Source: Polynucleobacter sp. GWA2_45_21 (GTDB lineage: Bacteria > Pseudomonadota > Gammaproteobacteria > Burkholderiales > Burkholderiaceae). Taken from it: a stretch of 64,000 nt of DNA. A model generated the notes under the pieces. That model saw only the letters and a program-made list of their open reading frames with translations. It was not told the DNA's origin and ran no database searches. The stretch is taken from positions 28,326-92,325 of the forward strand of contig NZ_MHZG01000007.1 of NCBI RefSeq assembly GCF_001830325.1, written 5' to 3'. Below, piece after piece: positions 1 to 9,548 of this stretch (positions within the stretch are counted from its first letter, which is position 1; every line of letters starts with the position of its first letter). The position numbers and the translations under genes are program-made.

Positions 1-722
1 CTGCTGCGCAAGCCTTCTTTGCTGCTGGTGGTAAGGGCATGAATGTCACTGTTCCATTTAAGTTGGATGCACAAGCACTTGCAGATGTATTAACACCGCG
101 TGCACAGCTTGCTGGTGCTGTAAATACTTTATGTATTCAAGATGGAAAAATCTTTGGTGACAATACCGATGGTGCTGGTTTAGTCAGAGACCTATTGGCA
201 CAGGGTATCCAGATTAAGGGCTCCCGAATTCTGTTGTTGGGCGCAGGTGGCGCCTCGCGCGGAGTGCTTGGCCCGTTGCTAGAGCACTCGCCGAAAGAAT
301 TAATGATTGCCAATCGATCTAATGTCAAGGCTGATGAATTGATTCACTTGTTTGGTAGCTTGGCTAGCTCAGTGGGTGTTGCACTACAAGCAGTTTCTTT
401 AAGTGATCTTGAAGATGCTGTTAAGACTACATCTCCTTTTGATCTCATCATTAATGCCACTGCTGCCGGCCTATCCGATGCATCGCCGATTAGTGATGCG
501 GCAGCAAGCAATATTTTTACCCCACGATCATTTGCTTATGACATGGTCTATGGTAAAGCCACTGCTTTCATGCAACAGGCATTACATCGTGGCGCGCGAG
601 TCAGTGATGGCTTAGGTATGTTGGTAGAGCAGGCCGCTGACGCTTTCTTAATTTGGCGAGGTCCCGAGCTTGCTGATGCGATTGATCCTCGTGCTGTATT
701 GGCAGAACTCCGTACTTCCTAG
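1..722 (+). CDS. aroE: Shikimate dehydrogenase, 5'-truncated by the window edge
   Basis: Reduces 3-dehydroshikimate to shikimate with NADPH in the cytoplasmic aromatic amino acid pathway. The frame is open from base 3 and the first complete motif is NVTVPFK, so the first ATG at 39 is internal and roughly the first 50-60 residues lie outside the window. Visible in order are the NTDG substrate/cofactor motif, the nucleotide-binding loop [11 protein letters not shown], the segment [11 protein letters not shown], and the C-terminal helix with [11 protein letters not shown]. These are the standard AroE landmarks. mtgA starts 17 bases downstream on the same strand, so the two are probably cotranscribed. 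Confidence 0.95.
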   Translation, partial: AAQAFFAAGGKGMNVTVPFKLDAQALADVLTPRAQLAGAVNTLCIQDGKIFGDNTDGAGLVRDLLAQGIQIKGSRILLLGAGGASRGVLGPLLEHSPKELMIANRSNVKADELIHLFGSLASSVGVALQAVSLSDLEDAVKTTSPFDLIINATAAGLSDASPISDAAASNIFTPRSFAYDMVYGKATAFMQQALHRGARVSDGLGMLVEQAADAFLIWRGPELADAIDPRAVLAELRTS

Positions 723-739
723 TTTCTAGCTGAGCTTTG

Positions 740-1480
740 ATGCGCTGGCTTTATTACCTTCTGAAATGTTTACTTGCTGGCTTTGTTGCCATGCAAATGT
801 ACTTTGTCATTCAGATTGGAATCTGGGCAACGCTGGATCCAAGTAGTACTGCATTTCAGAGGGCAGAGCGTTGGCGGCTTTGCGGTTTGCATTGGTCTTG
901 CCCGGTGCAGTCAAAATGGGTTCCTTACGACAAAATATCGAACAACCTGAAGCGCGCTGTTTTGGTTAGTGAAGATGACATCTTTTTTCAGCATATGGGC
1001 GTGCGAGTGGAGGATATGCAAAAAGCATGGGCTAAAAATTCACAGCTCAATCAACCAGGCGGTAAATCTAAAACTGCTTTACGTGGCGGCTCCACAATCA
1101 CGCAGCAACTAGCCAAGAACCTTTTCCTTTCTTCCGAACAGAATTATTTTCGCAAGGCACAGGAGTTGATTATTGCTGGCCTACTTGAGGTAATGTTGTC
1201 TAAACAGAGGATGTTTGAAATCTATCTGAATTCAGTGGAGTGGGGTGAGGGCATCTTCGGTATCGGTGCTGCTTCTCAGCATTACTATGGAATAAAGCCA
1301 GCATCACTTGATCGTGAGCAGGCTGCAGCCTTAGCCTCTGCATTGCCAGCGCCGAAGTGTTTCGACAAAGCGCAGTACTGTCGCAAAGCCAATATTCACT
1401 TCCCTACACGGCAAGACTTTATTTTAGAAAATATGGACAGAGTGGCTCTAACGCCCACTCCAAAACCAAAGACGCGTTAG
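740..1480 (+). CDS. mtgA: Monofunctional biosynthetic peptidoglycan transglycosylase
   Basis: A GT51-family glycosyltransferase that polymerises lipid II into glycan strands at the outer face of the inner membrane. The 246-residue protein has one N-terminal membrane segment (about residues 5-28). The GT51 signatures follow: catalytic-glutamate motif SEDDIFFQH near residue 78, RGGSTITQQLAKNLFLS, and the block EIYLNSVEWGEGIFGIGAAS. There is no transpeptidase domain, as expected for MtgA. The ATG at 740 is preferred over a TTG one codon upstream. It closely follows aroE and converges on pyrF. Confidence 0.95.
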   Translation: MRWLYYLLKCLLAGFVAMQMYFVIQIGIWATLDPSSTAFQRAERWRLCGLHWSCPVQSKWVPYDKISNNLKRAVLVSEDDIFFQHMGVRVEDMQKAWAKNSQLNQPGGKSKTALRGGSTITQQLAKNLFLSSEQNYFRKAQELIIAGLLEVMLSKQRMFEIYLNSVEWGEGIFGIGAASQHYYGIKPASLDREQAAALASALPAPKCFDKAQYCRKANIHFPTRQDFILENMDRVALTPTPKPKTR

Positions 1481-1507
1481 GGCTGCTGTACGTTAGCCCA
1501 ACTTCTT

Positions 1508-2353
1508 TTATTTGCTGGCTGCAGCTCTTAATGCATTTCTAGTGGTGATGGCCACTTTTCTAGCTGCTTCTGCAAAATCATTCCCTGAGCTTGCATACAG
1601 GATTGCTCTGGAAGAGTTAATCATCATGCCCGTGCCTGGTTTATTGGGGATGCTGCCAGCCTTTACCGTGGCATCGATATCGCCGCCTTGAGCACCAATA
1701 CCTGGAATGAGTAATGGCATCTCGCCCACAATTCCTCTCACCTTGGCAATTTCTTCTGGGAAGGTTGCTCCAACTACAAGGCTGATTTGGCCAGAGGCAT
1801 TCCATTGTTGTGCGGCGAGTTTGGCAACACGCAGGTAAAGCGGTTCGCCATTGGGAGCCACATTCAAGAACTGAAGGTCAGAGCCTCCAGGATTTGAGGT
1901 GCGGCATAAAACAATCACACCCTTGCCGGCGTGTTTTAGGTAAGGCTCGATCGTGTCAAAGCCCATGTAAGGGTTCACGGTCACCGCATCTGCACCGTAG
2001 CGCTCAAAAGCCTCCAAGGCATAGTGGTCGGCAGTACTGCCGATATCACCACGCTTGGAATCCAAGATGACTGGAATATGGGGGTATTTATCTTTAAGGT
2101 ATCGAGTCAGCTTTTCTAGTTGGGCTTCAGCTCTTTGGGAGGCAAAGTAGGCGAACTGGGGCTTAAAGGAGCAGACGGTATCTGCGGTGGCATCAGCGAT
2201 CTCGCGGCAGAACTCAAAAATCCCCTCAGGCTTACCCTGAAATACAGCAGGTAGGCGCTTAGGATCTGGATCGAAGCCCACACACAACATGCTGCCTTGG
2301 GAAGCCCATGCAGACTGGAGTTGTTGGGTAAAGGTATTTGGGCTTGAGTTCAT
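1508..2353 (-). CDS. pyrF: Orotidine 5'-phosphate decarboxylase
   Basis: Decarboxylates OMP to UMP, the last step of de novo pyrimidine synthesis. At 281 residues it belongs to the longer type 2 PyrF subfamily. The substrate motif [12 protein letters not shown] lies near residues 24-35, and the catalytic segment [11 protein letters not shown] places Lys100 and Asp103 in the active site. A glycine-rich phosphate-binding loop ([11 protein letters not shown]) sits towards the C terminus. The gene is transcribed alone, convergent with mtgA and divergent from corA, and is not linked to pyrR-pyrB near 29 kb. Confidence 0.96.
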   Translation of the reverse strand: MNSSPNTFTQQLQSAWASQGSMLCVGFDPDPKRLPAVFQGKPEGIFEFCREIADATADTVCSFKPQFAYFASQRAEAQLEKLTRYLKDKYPHIPVILDSKRGDIGSTADHYALEAFERYGADAVTVNPYMGFDTIEPYLKHAGKGVIVLCRTSNPGGSDLQFLNVAPNGEPLYLRVAKLAAQQWNASGQISLVVGATFPEEIAKVRGIVGEMPLLIPGIGAQGGDIDATVKAGSIPNKPGTGMMINSSRAILYASSGNDFAEAARKVAITTRNALRAAASK

Positions 2354-2427
2354 TGGGATTGGGCTTATTTTAGTGAAACTGTCATGATCTATAGGATAAA
2401 CTAGCGACCATTCCTTAGGAGTTCACC

Positions 2428-3399
2428 ATGATCAACTTGTTCGTCCTGCAAAATGGCCGCCTCTCTCAAGAGCAAGTGGAAGATCGCAATGAATTGTTGC
2501 AATACTCCAACCCTATCTGGATTGACGTCGTTGACCCTGAAGAAGAGGAGCTCCTATGGATTAAAGAGGCTTTTGGCGTTCTTTTGCCTGAATTAGATGA
2601 TTTGGGTGACTTGGAAGCTTCTGCGCGTTATTTCGAGGCAGATGACGGCCACCTCCATATTCGTACTGATTTCCTATTGGATGAAGAAGAAACTTCTCGC
2701 AACGTGCGAGTCGCTTTCGTAATGACCAAGCAAGTGTTGTTCTCAATTCATGATGAAGATTTACCGGTGTTCCGCTTGGTGCGCTTGCGCGCGCGTTTGC
2801 GTCCAGGATCAGTTAGTAATGCAAAAGACGTTTTACTCGACCTGTACTCCACTGATGCGGAGTATTCTGCTGACGCATTAGAGGAGGTTTATGAAAACCT
2901 CGAACAAGCAGGTAAGCGCGTTCTGCAGGATGACATCACTGATAACGATGCAGAAGAAGTGCTCGAAACAATTGCTAAGGAAGAAGATACCAACGGACGT
3001 ATTCGTCGTAATGTGATGGATACCCGCCGTGCATTGTCATTCTTAATGCGTAGCAAATTATTATCCGATGAGCAGCAAGAAGAGGCGCGTCAGATTTTGC
3101 GAGATATTGATTCACTAGAAAACCATACTGCGTTCTTGTTCGATAAGATCAACTTCTTGATGGATGCGACAGTCGGTTTTATTAACTTGAACCAAAGTAA
3201 GATCATCAAGATCTTCTCGGTGGTATCTGTTGCTTTGATGCCGCCGACTTTATTGGCGAGCGTGTGGGGCATGAACTTCCGCTACATGCCCGAGCTAGAA
3301 GAGACTTGGGGTTATCCAGTCGCCATTCTCTCTATGGTGATTTCAGCGATGATTCCATTGGGCTACTTCCGCCATAAGGGCTGGCTAAGCTCCCGCTAA
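2428..3399 (+). CDS. corA: Magnesium/cobalt transporter CorA
   Basis: A pentameric inner-membrane channel for Mg2+ and other divalent cations. The 323-residue protein has a long acidic cytoplasmic N-terminal domain and two C-terminal membrane helices. The diagnostic GMN loop is at residues 281-283 (SVWGMNF), followed by the second helix and a basic tail. The acidic linker with repeated E/D residues fits the cytoplasmic Mg2+-sensing domain. An AGGAG ribosome site about 6 bases before the ATG supports the start. The gene stands alone between pyrF and the thiL operon. Confidence 0.95.
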   Translation: MINLFVLQNGRLSQEQVEDRNELLQYSNPIWIDVVDPEEEELLWIKEAFGVLLPELDDLGDLEASARYFEADDGHLHIRTDFLLDEEETSRNVRVAFVMTKQVLFSIHDEDLPVFRLVRLRARLRPGSVSNAKDVLLDLYSTDAEYSADALEEVYENLEQAGKRVLQDDITDNDAEEVLETIAKEEDTNGRIRRNVMDTRRALSFLMRSKLLSDEQQEEARQILRDIDSLENHTAFLFDKINFLMDATVGFINLNQSKIIKIFSVVSVALMPPTLLASVWGMNFRYMPELEETWGYPVAILSMVISAMIPLGYFRHKGWLSSR

Positions 3400-3417
3400 T
3401 TCTGTAGTGCTGCCTTA

Positions 3418-3942
3418 TTAGGCGTTTTTAGGTTTAAGCAATTCCAGAAATTGAGAGAGTGCAAAATCACGCGCTTGTTCTCGTACGATTTGACGATCAC
3501 CATTGAAGTGCTTTGTCAGTGTGGCGGTATTGATGACACCATCTCCAATACTCTCTTTAATTGCCCAGCCAAAGCAGACGGTGCCAACTGGTTTTTCAGG
3601 TGAGCCGCCTGTTGGGCCAGCGATGCCAGTAATGGAGATAGCGGCATTGACATTGGCATTGTGAAGCGCCCCTTCAGCCATGGCTTTAGCAACCTGCTCG
3701 CTGACTGCACCAAACGAGTCGATCATCTCTGCTGGAACGTCTAAACATTCAGATTTCGCAGCATTGCTATAGGTGATATAGCCTCTCTCAAGCCAATCGC
3801 TCGAGCCTGCTAAATCCGTCAGGGTTGCGCAGACAAGACCGCCAGTGCAGGATTCAGCTAAGGCAATTTTCCAGCCTCGACTTACTAAAGTCAGTGCAAC
3901 CGCTCTCGCTAGTTCATGTTGGGGGTCGTTATTATTTTTCAT
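3418..3942 (-). CDS. pncC: Nicotinamide-nucleotide amidohydrolase (CinA C-terminal domain type)
   Basis: The family deamidates nicotinamide mononucleotide to nicotinate mononucleotide in pyridine nucleotide recycling. The 174-residue protein is a stand-alone CinA C-terminal domain with no N-terminal MoaB-like half. It shows the motifs AESCTGG (near residue 29), GSSDWLERGYITYSNAAK, and the segment SITGIAGPTGG. The start codon overlaps the pgpA stop by four bases, so it is the last gene of a translationally coupled thiL-pgpA-pncC operon. A short GCCT/AGGC hairpin followed by T residues lies at its 3' end, shared with corA. Confidence 0.93.
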   Translation of the reverse strand: MKNNNDPQHELARAVALTLVSRGWKIALAESCTGGLVCATLTDLAGSSDWLERGYITYSNAAKSECLDVPAEMIDSFGAVSEQVAKAMAEGALHNANVNAAISITGIAGPTGGSPEKPVGTVCFGWAIKESIGDGVINTATLTKHFNGDRQIVREQARDFALSQFLELLKPKNA

Positions 3943-4520
3943 GAGATGTAGCTCAATCCAATATGTAAGAGTGTGATGGTGAGTAAGGTGAAAAATGCTG
4001 CAGCTAAATCATCGGCAATGATTCCGAAGCCACGCCAAAGTATTAAACCAAAACTGGAAGGGGTGGAATTATCACCATTCTCTAATTGCTTAAAGTGACG
4101 ATCAATCATTCCGATCGGTCCTGGCTTGACGGCATCAAAAAATCGGAAGAGTGCAAATGCCACAATTTGCACCCCTAGGCTTGCCGGCATGATAAAAATC
4201 AGTACGAGCCAAAAAGCGACAACTTCATCCCACACAATCCCGCCAAAATCCTTTTTGCCTAGCTCTTCGCTGACTTGTCCGCAGATCCAGCAACCCAGCG
4301 CAATTCCTACCCCAACGATCCACAACCAAGCTTCGGTTGATAGAAAGTACTCACCTATCAAGAAGGCGGCCCAAGCCCAGAGCGTTCCTGCGGTACCGGG
4401 TGCAAAGGGCGCTAGGCCGCTGCCCATCCCGAATGCAAGGGCGCGACTAGGTTTACTGAATACCCATTTGAAGCTTGGAGAAAATGTGGAGGAGTCAGGT
4501 GTATTCAATTGGAGGTTCAT
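3939..4520 (-). CDS. pgpA: Phosphatidylglycerophosphatase A
   Basis: Dephosphorylates phosphatidylglycerol phosphate to phosphatidylglycerol in the inner membrane. The 193-residue protein begins with a cytoplasmic stretch leading to the PgpA signature GLAPFAPGTAGTLWAW. Hydrophobic helices follow, with the acidic metal-binding motif VWDEVVAFW and the C-terminal IIADDLAAA. Four-base overlaps with thiL upstream and pncC downstream indicate one operon. The length is normal for the family. Confidence 0.94.
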   Translation of the reverse strand: MNLQLNTPDSSTFSPSFKWVFSKPSRALAFGMGSGLAPFAPGTAGTLWAWAAFLIGEYFLSTEAWLWIVGVGIALGCWICGQVSEELGKKDFGGIVWDEVVAFWLVLIFIMPASLGVQIVAFALFRFFDAVKPGPIGMIDRHFKQLENGDNSTPSSFGLILWRGFGIIADDLAAAFFTLLTITLLHIGLSYIS

Positions 4521-5539
4521 GCAAAGTGATCAAAGGATTTCAGCAGTAAATTGGCTTCTTGACTGCTTAATGCTTTTCCATCCCTATCAATGATGTGTAT
4601 CTCGGGTGCTGAGTGTTGCATGGATTTGATGCTACCAATTTGAGTCAGCGGAAGATTGAGGTCTGCGCTTATTTTGGCAATGACATCCCGTTTACTGCTT
4701 GGAGCGGTAAAGCACAGCTCGTAATCATCGCCACCACTTGCAGCAAATTGGTTTTGGATCACCTGCGATTGCTTGAGTAGTGTGCTGGATTTTGGAATTC
4801 TGTCTAAGAAGATTTCAGCACTTTTGCCTGACTCTTTAAGGATGTGTTTGAGATCACCCAACAGGCCATCAGAGATATCTAAAGCGGAATTGGCGACTTC
4901 TCTCAAGGCAAGACCTAAATTCACTCTTGGGGCGGGTTGATGCATGCGTGCCTCAATAAGCACTAAATCTTCTTTAGATAATTCAATTTCATGACGCAGT
5001 GCAGCAAGAGTAAGTCTTGCATCGCCAACAGTCCCTGAAACCCAAATGTCGTCACCATCCATTGCCCCCGATCTGCGAATAGCTTTTTCCTTCGGAATGG
5101 CACCAAAGGCAGTGATGCAAAGATTCAGCGGTCCGGCAGTAGTATCGCCACCAATGAGTGGGCAGGAATAGGTATTTGCAATGGCAAATAAACCCTTGCT
5201 AAAGGCCTCTAACCAGGCCGGATTGGGCTCAGGTAATGCCAGTGCTAGAGTGAAGCCTACAGGCTTGGCGCCCATGGCTGCAAGGTCTGAGAGGTTGACT
5301 GCTAGGGCTTTCCAGCCCAACCACTCAGGGTTTGCATCCGGGAAAAAGTGCCTTCCGCTGACCAACATATCGCTGGTAATTGCCAGATCTTCAGCGGGGT
5401 CGGTTTTGAGTAGAGCGCAATCATCACCAATCCCGAGCGTGACTGAGCCAGGATTGCTGGCAAGCATGAGTTCTGACTGCGTTTTAAAGAAGCGCTGAAT
5501 CAGGTCAAATTCGCCAAGTGAGGAAGTTTGAGATTGCAT
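4517..5539 (-). CDS. thiL: Thiamine-monophosphate kinase
   Basis: Phosphorylates thiamine monophosphate to the active cofactor thiamine diphosphate. The start at 5539 (MQSQTSSLGEFDLI) gives 340 residues, normal for ThiL. The longer open frame up to 5659 adds 40 non-conserved residues and would run into maeB. Motifs are LGIGDDCALL near the N terminus, the Mg/ATP segment TSDMLVSGRHF, NLSDLAAMGA, GGDTTAGP, ALDISDGLLGDL and SGGDDYELCF. It is the first gene of the thiL-pgpA-pncC operon and is divergent from maeB, with 72 bases between the starts. Confidence 0.95.
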   Translation of the reverse strand: MQSQTSSLGEFDLIQRFFKTQSELMLASNPGSVTLGIGDDCALLKTDPAEDLAITSDMLVSGRHFFPDANPEWLGWKALAVNLSDLAAMGAKPVGFTLALALPEPNPAWLEAFSKGLFAIANTYSCPLIGGDTTAGPLNLCITAFGAIPKEKAIRRSGAMDGDDIWVSGTVGDARLTLAALRHEIELSKEDLVLIEARMHQPAPRVNLGLALREVANSALDISDGLLGDLKHILKESGKSAEIFLDRIPKSSTLLKQSQVIQNQFAASGGDDYELCFTAPSSKRDVIAKISADLNLPLTQIGSIKSMQHSAPEIHIIDRDGKALSSQEANLLLKSFDHFA

Positions 5540-5611
5540 GCCCCATTTTATGGCTCTTGGGAATCTTTCATCCGAGAGGAATAGAATTAGAAGCTTGAAT
5601 AAGTCTGATTG

Positions 5612-7951
5612 ATGAGTGAACTGATGAGTAAACCAAGCAATAGCAGTAAAGAACAACAAATAGCAGATTTAAGAGCAGCAGCTCTTCACTATCACGAGTT
5701 TCCTGTTCCTGGAAAAATCGAAATTGCTCCAACGAAGCAGTTAACCAATCAGCGAGACCTTGCTTTGGCTTACACCCCAGGGGTTGCTGCTGCGTGTGAA
5801 GAAATTGCCAAAGATCCTGCCAATGCATTCCGTTACACAGCGCGCGGCAATTTAGTCGGCGTGATTACAAACGGCACTGCAGTATTGGGATTAGGAAATA
5901 TTGGCCCATTGGCAAGTAAGCCGGTGATGGAAGGTAAAGCAGTCCTCTTTAAGAAATTTGCTGGTATTGATGTTTTCGATATCGAAGTGAATGAAAACGA
6001 TCCAGATAAATTGGTTGAAATCATTGCAGCACTTGAACCTACTTTTGGCGGTATCAATTTAGAAGATATCAAGGCTCCAGATTGTTTTGTAGTTGAGCGT
6101 AAATTACAAGCGCGCATGAAGATTCCAGTCTTCCATGATGATCAGCATGGAACAGCGATTGTGGTTGCTGCTGCAATTCTGAATGGCTTGAAAGTCGTTG
6201 GCAAAGATGTGGGTAATGTGAAATTAGTTACCTCAGGTGCTGGCGCTGCTGCATTAGCTTGCTTGGATTTGCTGGTTGATCTTGGTATTCCACGTAAAAA
6301 TATTTGGGTTACTGACTTAGCTGGCGTTGCATACAAAGGCCGCACTGAATTAATGGATCCAGAGAAAGAGCCATTCTGCCAAGAAACTGATTTGCGCACT
6401 TTGGATCAAGTGATTGAGGGTGCTGATATTTTCTTGGGCCTCTCGGCTGGTGGTGTGCTCAAGCAATCCATGGTGAAAAAGATGGCGGATAAGCCATTGA
6501 TATATGCCTTAGCAAATCCAACCCCAGAGATTCTTCCTGAAGAAGTCAAAGAAGTTCGTCCCGATGCAGTGATGGCAACAGGCCGCACTGATTACCCAAA
6601 TCAAGTCAATAACGTATTGTGCTTTCCATTCATCTTCCGAGGCGCATTAGACGTTGGTGCAACTACGATTACACGTGGCATGGAAGTCGCGGCGGTTAAG
6701 GCTGTAGCGGAGTTGGCGCAAGCTGAGCAAAGCGAAGTGGTGACCTCTGTATACGGTATTGAGAACTTGTCTTTTGGACCAGAGTATTTAATTCCGAAAC
6801 CATTTGATCCACGTTTGATTACGGTTATCGCCCCAGCAGTTGCTAAGGCAGCAATGGATGATGGTGTTGCTCAACGTCCGATTAAAGACTTTGATGCTTA
6901 CCGTAATCAGTTACAACAATTTGTGTACCACTCTGGCACTTTGATGAAGCCGCTGTTTAGTATTGCTAAACGCGTGCCTGCAGCTCAAAAACGTATCGTA
7001 TTTGCCGAAGGTGAAGATGAGCGCGTATTGCGCGCTGTGCAAATCATTACCGATGAGCATCTTGCTACCCCAATCTTAATTGGTAGACCAGCAGTGATCG
7101 AGCATCGTATCGGTAAGTTTGGTTTACGTATTAAGTCCGGTGAAGATTTTGAGATTGTGAATCCAGAGAGTGATCCACGCTATCGTGATTTCTGGCAAAC
7201 CTATTTGGGTTTGACTGAGCGCAAGGGTGTTACCGAATCTTTCGCTAAGCTAGAAATGCGTCGTCGCAATAGTTTGATTGGATCGATCATGATTAGCAAA
7301 GGCATGGCTGATGGCATGATTTGCGGAACGGTCGGTAATTCAGCAACGCATTTGAAGTATATCGATGAGGTAGTTGGTCGCGAGCCTGGTGCTAATGTTT
7401 ATGGTGCAATGTCTGGTTTGATTTTGCCGGGTCGCCAAGTATTTTTGGTCGACACTCATGTCAATGTTGATCCAACTGCAGAACAATTAGCTGAATTGAC
7501 ATTGATGGCTGCAAGTGAGATGCGCAAATTAGGTCTAGCACCTAAAGTTGCACTCCTGTCCCATTCCAACTTTGGTTCAAGCAGCGCTCCATCCGCTATC
7601 AAAATGCGTGAAGTGTTGGCTTTGATTCAAAAAGCAGATCCTGAATTAGAGATAGATGGTGAGATGCATGGTGATAGCGCTTTGGATGAAACTATTCGTG
7701 CCAGCGCAGTGACTTCATCCCCGTTAAAAGGTGATGCCAACTTGCTCGTGTTGCCAAATATTGATGCCGCCAATATTTCTTACAACTTGTTAAAGACTGC
7801 TGCTGGTAACGGTATTGCAATCGGCCCATTGTTACTAGGTGCCGCTAAGCCGATTCATATTTTGACGCCATCGGCTACTGTGCGCCGTATCGTCAATGTC
7901 ACCACTTTGGCGGTAGTTGAGGCGGCAAGTAACGCTAGAGGTGTGGCTTAA
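5612..7951 (+). CDS. maeB: NADP-dependent malic enzyme with C-terminal phosphotransacetylase-like domain
   Basis: Oxidatively decarboxylates malate to pyruvate and supplies NADPH. The 779-residue protein is the large MaeB type. Residues about 30-420 are the malic enzyme part, with [51 protein letters not shown] and the NADP loop SGAGAAALA. Residues about 440-775 resemble phosphate acetyltransferase ([16 protein letters not shown]), which in this family is thought to be regulatory rather than catalytic. The ATG at 5612 is used here. A second ATG at 5624 is equally possible. A strong inverted repeat lies 20 bases downstream. Confidence 0.95.
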   Translation: MSELMSKPSNSSKEQQIADLRAAALHYHEFPVPGKIEIAPTKQLTNQRDLALAYTPGVAAACEEIAKDPANAFRYTARGNLVGVITNGTAVLGLGNIGPLASKPVMEGKAVLFKKFAGIDVFDIEVNENDPDKLVEIIAALEPTFGGINLEDIKAPDCFVVERKLQARMKIPVFHDDQHGTAIVVAAAILNGLKVVGKDVGNVKLVTSGAGAAALACLDLLVDLGIPRKNIWVTDLAGVAYKGRTELMDPEKEPFCQETDLRTLDQVIEGADIFLGLSAGGVLKQSMVKKMADKPLIYALANPTPEILPEEVKEVRPDAVMATGRTDYPNQVNNVLCFPFIFRGALDVGATTITRGMEVAAVKAVAELAQAEQSEVVTSVYGIENLSFGPEYLIPKPFDPRLITVIAPAVAKAAMDDGVAQRPIKDFDAYRNQLQQFVYHSGTLMKPLFSIAKRVPAAQKRIVFAEGEDERVLRAVQIITDEHLATPILIGRPAVIEHRIGKFGLRIKSGEDFEIVNPESDPRYRDFWQTYLGLTERKGVTESFAKLEMRRRNSLIGSIMISKGMADGMICGTVGNSATHLKYIDEVVGREPGANVYGAMSGLILPGRQVFLVDTHVNVDPTAEQLAELTLMAASEMRKLGLAPKVALLSHSNFGSSSAPSAIKMREVLALIQKADPELEIDGEMHGDSALDETIRASAVTSSPLKGDANLLVLPNIDAANISYNLLKTAAGNGIAIGPLLLGAAKPIHILTPSATVRRIVNVTTLAVVEAASNARGVA

Positions 7952-7970
7952 GGCGTAAATGCAGTCTTTT

Positions 7971-8002
7971 ATTTATGTTAGTTAGCAATAACTAACATAA
8001 AT
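7971..8002. repeat. Perfect 14-bp inverted repeat with GCAA tetraloop
   Basis: The arm ATTTATGTTAGTTA at 7971-7984 is followed by the four bases GCAA and its exact reverse complement at 7989-8002. As RNA this forms a 14-bp AU-rich stem capped by a GNRA-type tetraloop, 19 bases after the maeB stop. It lacks a GC-rich stem base or a long U tract, so it may be a stabilising 3' end, a weak terminator or an operator. A second hairpin follows at once. Confidence 0.75.
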
Positions 8003-8007
8003 AATTA

Positions 8008-8032
8008 TTATATAAATCAATGGTTTATATAA
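8008..8032. repeat. Second AT-only inverted repeat upstream of the barstar-like gene
   Basis: TTATATAAA at 8008-8016 pairs exactly with TTTATATAA at 8024-8032. Inside it, C8018-G8022 and a T-G wobble pair extend the stem around a three-base loop. It lies 5 bases after the preceding 14-bp palindrome and about 58 bases before the next start codon. It could be a protein-binding site within a promoter for the downstream gene. Its function is not known. Confidence 0.6.
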
Positions 8033-8089
8033 AATGTGCTGTAATTGGGCTTGATTTGATGGCGTGTTAAGGGTAACCTAGCACCCATC

Positions 8090-8710
8090 ATGAATAATCG
8101 CTCTGAAAACGGCACTACAGTAAGCTTCGACGAACACAGTCGCGCTGAAAGTTGGGATAGCAACGATCGACTTGAAACTGAGTCATCTGCTGCCAATATC
8201 TATGCTGAGGGTGGTTTATCTCGTTTACAAACCTATGCAGCAAATCAAGTTTCGGGGAAAAAAGTGACAGCTTCTTGGCGTGCCGCTTTGGCCGTTCGCG
8301 ATGCCGGACCGCCGGCAATGTTGCGCAGTGTGCGCCCTAATATCGTGCAATCTATTCGTGCTTTCCGCACTCCTGACCTCCAGGAGGCGGCTACTGAGCT
8401 TGGTCAACACTTCATTTACGCCAATTGTGCAAATGCAATGACTAAAGGCGAAGTGTTGGAAGCGATTGCTATTGCCTATACATTTACCAAGCAACAAGCG
8501 AAGAATTTCGATCCTTTATTGGATGCTTTGACGACTACGGTTGACAAGTCTGGTCCACAGCCAGGTTTCGTAGTGGTTCTTGAAGGCTTGCCTTGCACTC
8601 AGAAGTTTGACAAAGAAGCTCGCGAGACCCTGTTAGATGTGTTCCGTGATGCTGTGGACTTCTGGTCTGAGCGCCGCACACCTTATCGCGTGTTTTACTC
8701 TTTTGCTTAA
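8090..8710 (+). CDS. Barstar-like (barnase-inhibitor family) protein, orphan
   Basis: The last ~100 of 206 residues fit the barstar fold: a first strand (FIYANC), a helix-rich segment with MTKGEVLEAIAIAYTF, a run resembling the barstar W/F-D-A-L contact (NFDPLLDALTT), then FVVVLEGLP and the C-terminal VDFWSERRTPYRVFYSF. Barstar itself is about 90 residues. The first ~95 residues here are polar and of low complexity with no recognised domain. No secreted barnase-like nuclease is encoded nearby, so the protein may inhibit an endogenous nuclease or have another binding role. It is flanked by two hairpins upstream and a terminator downstream. Confidence 0.75.
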   Translation: MNNRSENGTTVSFDEHSRAESWDSNDRLETESSAANIYAEGGLSRLQTYAANQVSGKKVTASWRAALAVRDAGPPAMLRSVRPNIVQSIRAFRTPDLQEAATELGQHFIYANCANAMTKGEVLEAIAIAYTFTKQQAKNFDPLLDALTTTVDKSGPQPGFVVVLEGLPCTQKFDKEARETLLDVFRDAVDFWSERRTPYRVFYSFA

Positions 8711-8734
8711 AGCGGTAAATCCATAAAACAGCAC

Positions 8735-8760
8735 AAATCGCCTCTACTTGAGGCGATTTT
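8735..8760. terminator. Bidirectional terminator between barstar-like gene and rsmE
   Basis: AAATCGCCTC at 8735-8744 pairs exactly with GAGGCGATTT at 8750-8759 around a five-base loop. T residues flank the stem on the plus strand and an AAA/TTT context serves the minus strand. It overlaps the rsmE stop codon and lies 24 bases after the barstar-like stop, so it can serve both convergent genes. Confidence 0.8.
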
Positions 8761-9505
8761 GCATTTCTGGGTCCCAAATGCTGTGAACGGTAGTGATTGC
8801 CACAATTCCAGCGGTCTCAGTTCGCAATACTCGATCACCTAAAGAGACGATCTGATATCCAGCAGCCAGAGCTTGAGCCTCTTCTTCTGGAGAATGACCA
8901 CCTTCGGGCCCAATCATCAAAATAACATCCTGGGGCGGACTTTCAATTAATACTGAATACAGGCTTTTGTCGGTATCTGGGCTTAAAAGTAGTTTAAGTG
9001 TGGCTTTTTGTGGCTTTTGTAGATAACTTTCAAAACTTTGCACGGGCTCTACAGAAGCTAAAACTGTACGATCACATTGCTCACAGGCCGCCTGAACAAT
9101 GCCCTCCCAGTGGAGGAGGCGTTTTTGAGCCCGCTCAGCATCGCTGGAGCGAGTTAATTTGATGACTGAGCGCTCACACTGCAGTGGCGCAATGACTTGA
9201 GCACCCGTCTCTATAGCCTTTTCAACCACCCAGTCCATCTTGTCGCCGCCAGCAAGGCCTTGGGCCAAGGTGATGGCGTAAGGACTCTCACGATGAGTAT
9301 CTAAACGAATATCACTCAACTCTGCTTCCCCAGATTTATTGCCCAAGAAAAGGAGTTTTGCCTGAGCAACTTGGCCTTTGCCATCGAAGATTGGGAAGAA
9401 TTCACCAACTTGGATGCGGCGTACCCGTAAATGATGGGCGAGCTCAGGGGTGAGGGTATTTGGCTTTTGGGTTTCCCATGGCCCGGGAAGATAAAATTGA
9501 GGCAT
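8744..9505 (-). CDS. rsmE: 16S rRNA (uracil-1498-N3)-methyltransferase
   Basis: Methylates U1498 in the decoding region of 16S rRNA using S-adenosylmethionine. The 253-residue length is normal. The N-terminal PUA-like domain contains HHLRVRRIQVGE, and the C-terminal SPOUT/knot region carries the family signatures VILMIGPEGGHSPEE, SLGDRVLRTETAG, and the earlier QCERSV. It stands alone, convergent with the barstar-like gene and divergent from tkt. Confidence 0.95.
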   Translation of the reverse strand: MPQFYLPGPWETQKPNTLTPELAHHLRVRRIQVGEFFPIFDGKGQVAQAKLLFLGNKSGEAELSDIRLDTHRESPYAITLAQGLAGGDKMDWVVEKAIETGAQVIAPLQCERSVIKLTRSSDAERAQKRLLHWEGIVQAACEQCDRTVLASVEPVQSFESYLQKPQKATLKLLLSPDTDKSLYSVLIESPPQDVILMIGPEGGHSPEEEAQALAAGYQIVSLGDRVLRTETAGIVAITTVHSIWDPEMQNRLK

Positions 9506-9548
9506 TACTGAAATATAGCTAATTAATTTCCTAGAGACCCAATTTACG

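Noticed and set aside
4126..4593. 155-residue plus-strand frame opposite pgpA
   Set aside because: It is the antisense of pgpA and the pgpA-thiL junction, where both real proteins have clear family motifs.
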